From: Massospora cicadina
Taxonomy: Eukaryota; Entomophthoromycota; Entomophthoromycetes; Entomophthorales; Entomophthoraceae
Length of the DNA stretch: 64,000 bases
Assembly (NCBI GenBank): GCA_022478985.1
Contig: JAKSZP010008029.1
Coordinates: 1 to 64,000 of the forward strand
Reading direction: 5' to 3'
A model generated the notes under the pieces. The model had not been told where the DNA came from. It made no database searches and saw only the letters and a program-made list of their open reading frames with translations. The position numbers and the translations under genes are program-made. Shown here piece by piece: positions 63,314-64,000 of the stretch. Each line of letters opens with the position of its first letter. Position 1 is the stretch's first letter.

Positions 63314-64000
63314 TTAAACCTGCTGCTGTGAGGCGGCTAGTTTTGAGTCCTTTAGCTTGACTATTAGCTGCAATCCGTGAGGAGCGTCGAGGGTTCTGAG
63401 GGGAAGGAGAGGGTGGGGGGCGGAGGACCCATTAAGCCAGCCTAGGATGCTGCCCCCGCTCCGTTGCAGGGGAAGGACCTGAGGGTGCTCAATGGTGACC
63501 TCCGCGGTGTCCCCATTTGATGAGTCTGAGTCCATATTCACTTCCTCCAACACTGCAAAGGATCCGCGCGAAATGGACTGTGGGGTTGGGGTAGGACTCT
63601 TTGAAGTGGCACTTCTACCGCAGGCCGCGGGTTGCCAGTCCATGCTGGTGGGCATAGCTCCATTGGGAGCTGAGGGTTGATGCGATAAATCGCTGGTGGA
63701 GGTTGATGGGGGTGCCGCGGAGCCCTGAGTGGGGGTGGCTGACGAGGGGCACCCTGTGGGAGATGCCTTGCTCTTGGTGAGAGAGGGAGTTGACTCTGGG
63801 AGATTGGAGGGGGTGCCCACTGGAAGGGGGGCATGAGCGCGAAGGTATCCCATACCAATAGTGGGGTTAGCTTTTTCAACTGCTAGGCGTAAGGCCTCAG
63901 GGGACAGGTCTTGAACGGGAACCCATTGTGTGGGTTGTGGAATTGCTGCTGCAGCCACGTGGGATCGTTTTTGGCCTGGTTTAGGCCCCTGGGTGGTGGC
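63314..64000 (-). pseudogene. LB-2 ORF1, C-terminal part (cut by window edge)
   Basis: A 214-residue frame running off the right edge. It has AAAAIPQPTQWVPVQDLSPE, ALRLAVEKANPTIGMGYLRA, then Pro/Ser-rich PSNLPESTPSLTKSKASPTG, STSDLSHQPSAPNGAMPTSM and SFAVLEEVNMDSDSSNGDTA. It is open here where LB-1 has a frameshift at the same place (near 18890), so this copy shows that the Pro-rich tail belongs to ORF1. The stop at 63314 is about 36 bases before the ORF2 ATG. The knuckle and RRM-like parts are beyond the window. Confidence 0.82.

Larger units (their letters stand above)
59685..64000 (-). mobile_element. LINE LB-2, 3' 4.3 kb (continues beyond window)
   Basis: Minus-strand LINE nearly identical to LB-1 from tail to ORF1. 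The 3' end is GGTCGGGACCATCTAGTACT plus seven A. Four lesions are visible relative to LB-1: a missing T near 62868, a CGA-to-TGA stop at 60905, a missing base near 60636, and the TGA at 60749 that LB-1 shares. Its 5' half, including any repeat block, is outside the window. Confidence 0.9.

Overview
This 64 kb window is a graveyard of eukaryotic retrotransposons. I find no convincing host gene, tRNA, rRNA or CRISPR array. The long ORFs all belong to non-LTR (LINE) elements or Ty3/gypsy elements. The RT, RNase H and integrase wording (YLDD-INVFS, HxxHxGxxK-type zinc finger, DNGTNF, a LINE C-terminal zf-RVT finger) is of a kind I associate with TE-rich fungal genomes such as Mucoromycota. The species cannot be fixed from this sequence, and the fungal call is an inference. 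Family names used below are mine: Gy1-Gy4 are Ty3/gypsy groups, LA and LB are autonomous-type LINE families, and LX is an ORF1-only LINE-like family.

Layout. 1-2546: fragments of Gy1 in both orientations. 3571-about 8230: a decayed Gy3 element on the + strand. 8362-13618: full-length LINE LA-1 (+) with a 17-bp target-site duplication (TSD). 14335-14746: truncated LX-1 (-). 14761-21526: LB-1 (-), inserted at the same target sequence as LX-1. 21999-27278: full-length LA-2 (-) with an 18-bp TSD. 28350-29305: a LINE 3' tail and an LX ORF1 fragment. 29306-33480: 5'-truncated Gy1-d (-). 33500-34127: a possible solo LTR. 34157-48047: two Gy2 copies in an LTR-internal-LTR-deleted internal-LTR array. 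48320-49350: Gy4 fragment. 49365-57794: LX-2 (-), split by the full-length Gy1-e (49827-56398, +). 59360-59684: LX ORF1 fragment (+), interrupted by LB-2 (59685 to the right edge, -).

With the LINEs and their TSDs removed, an AT-rich background remains at about 8230-8361, 13636-14334, 21541-21980 and 27297-28350. It contains one unrecognised minus-strand reading frame that closes up across the LX-1/LB-1 insertion site.

How the parts work together: Gy elements supply Gag, protease, RT-RNase H and integrase between LTRs, with a shared primer-binding site (TGGTGCTCACTA) and purine-rich tracts. LINEs supply ORF1 (RRM-like plus zinc knuckle) and ORF2 (APE endonuclease, RT, C-terminal zinc finger). 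LB, LX and three other insertions share a 3'-terminal hairpin plus CTAGTACTAAAA tail. Almost every gene is broken, and many lesions are C-to-T or G-to-A. LB-1 and LB-2 are nearly identical and so represent the most recently active family.

The items most worth a second look are: a conserved antisense reading frame between pol and the 3' LTR in both Gy2 copies; the ORF1-only LX family; a 23-bp LINE insertion with a perfect 16-bp TSD; repeated use of one target site; and a 378-bp in-frame repeat array inside the LB ORF1.
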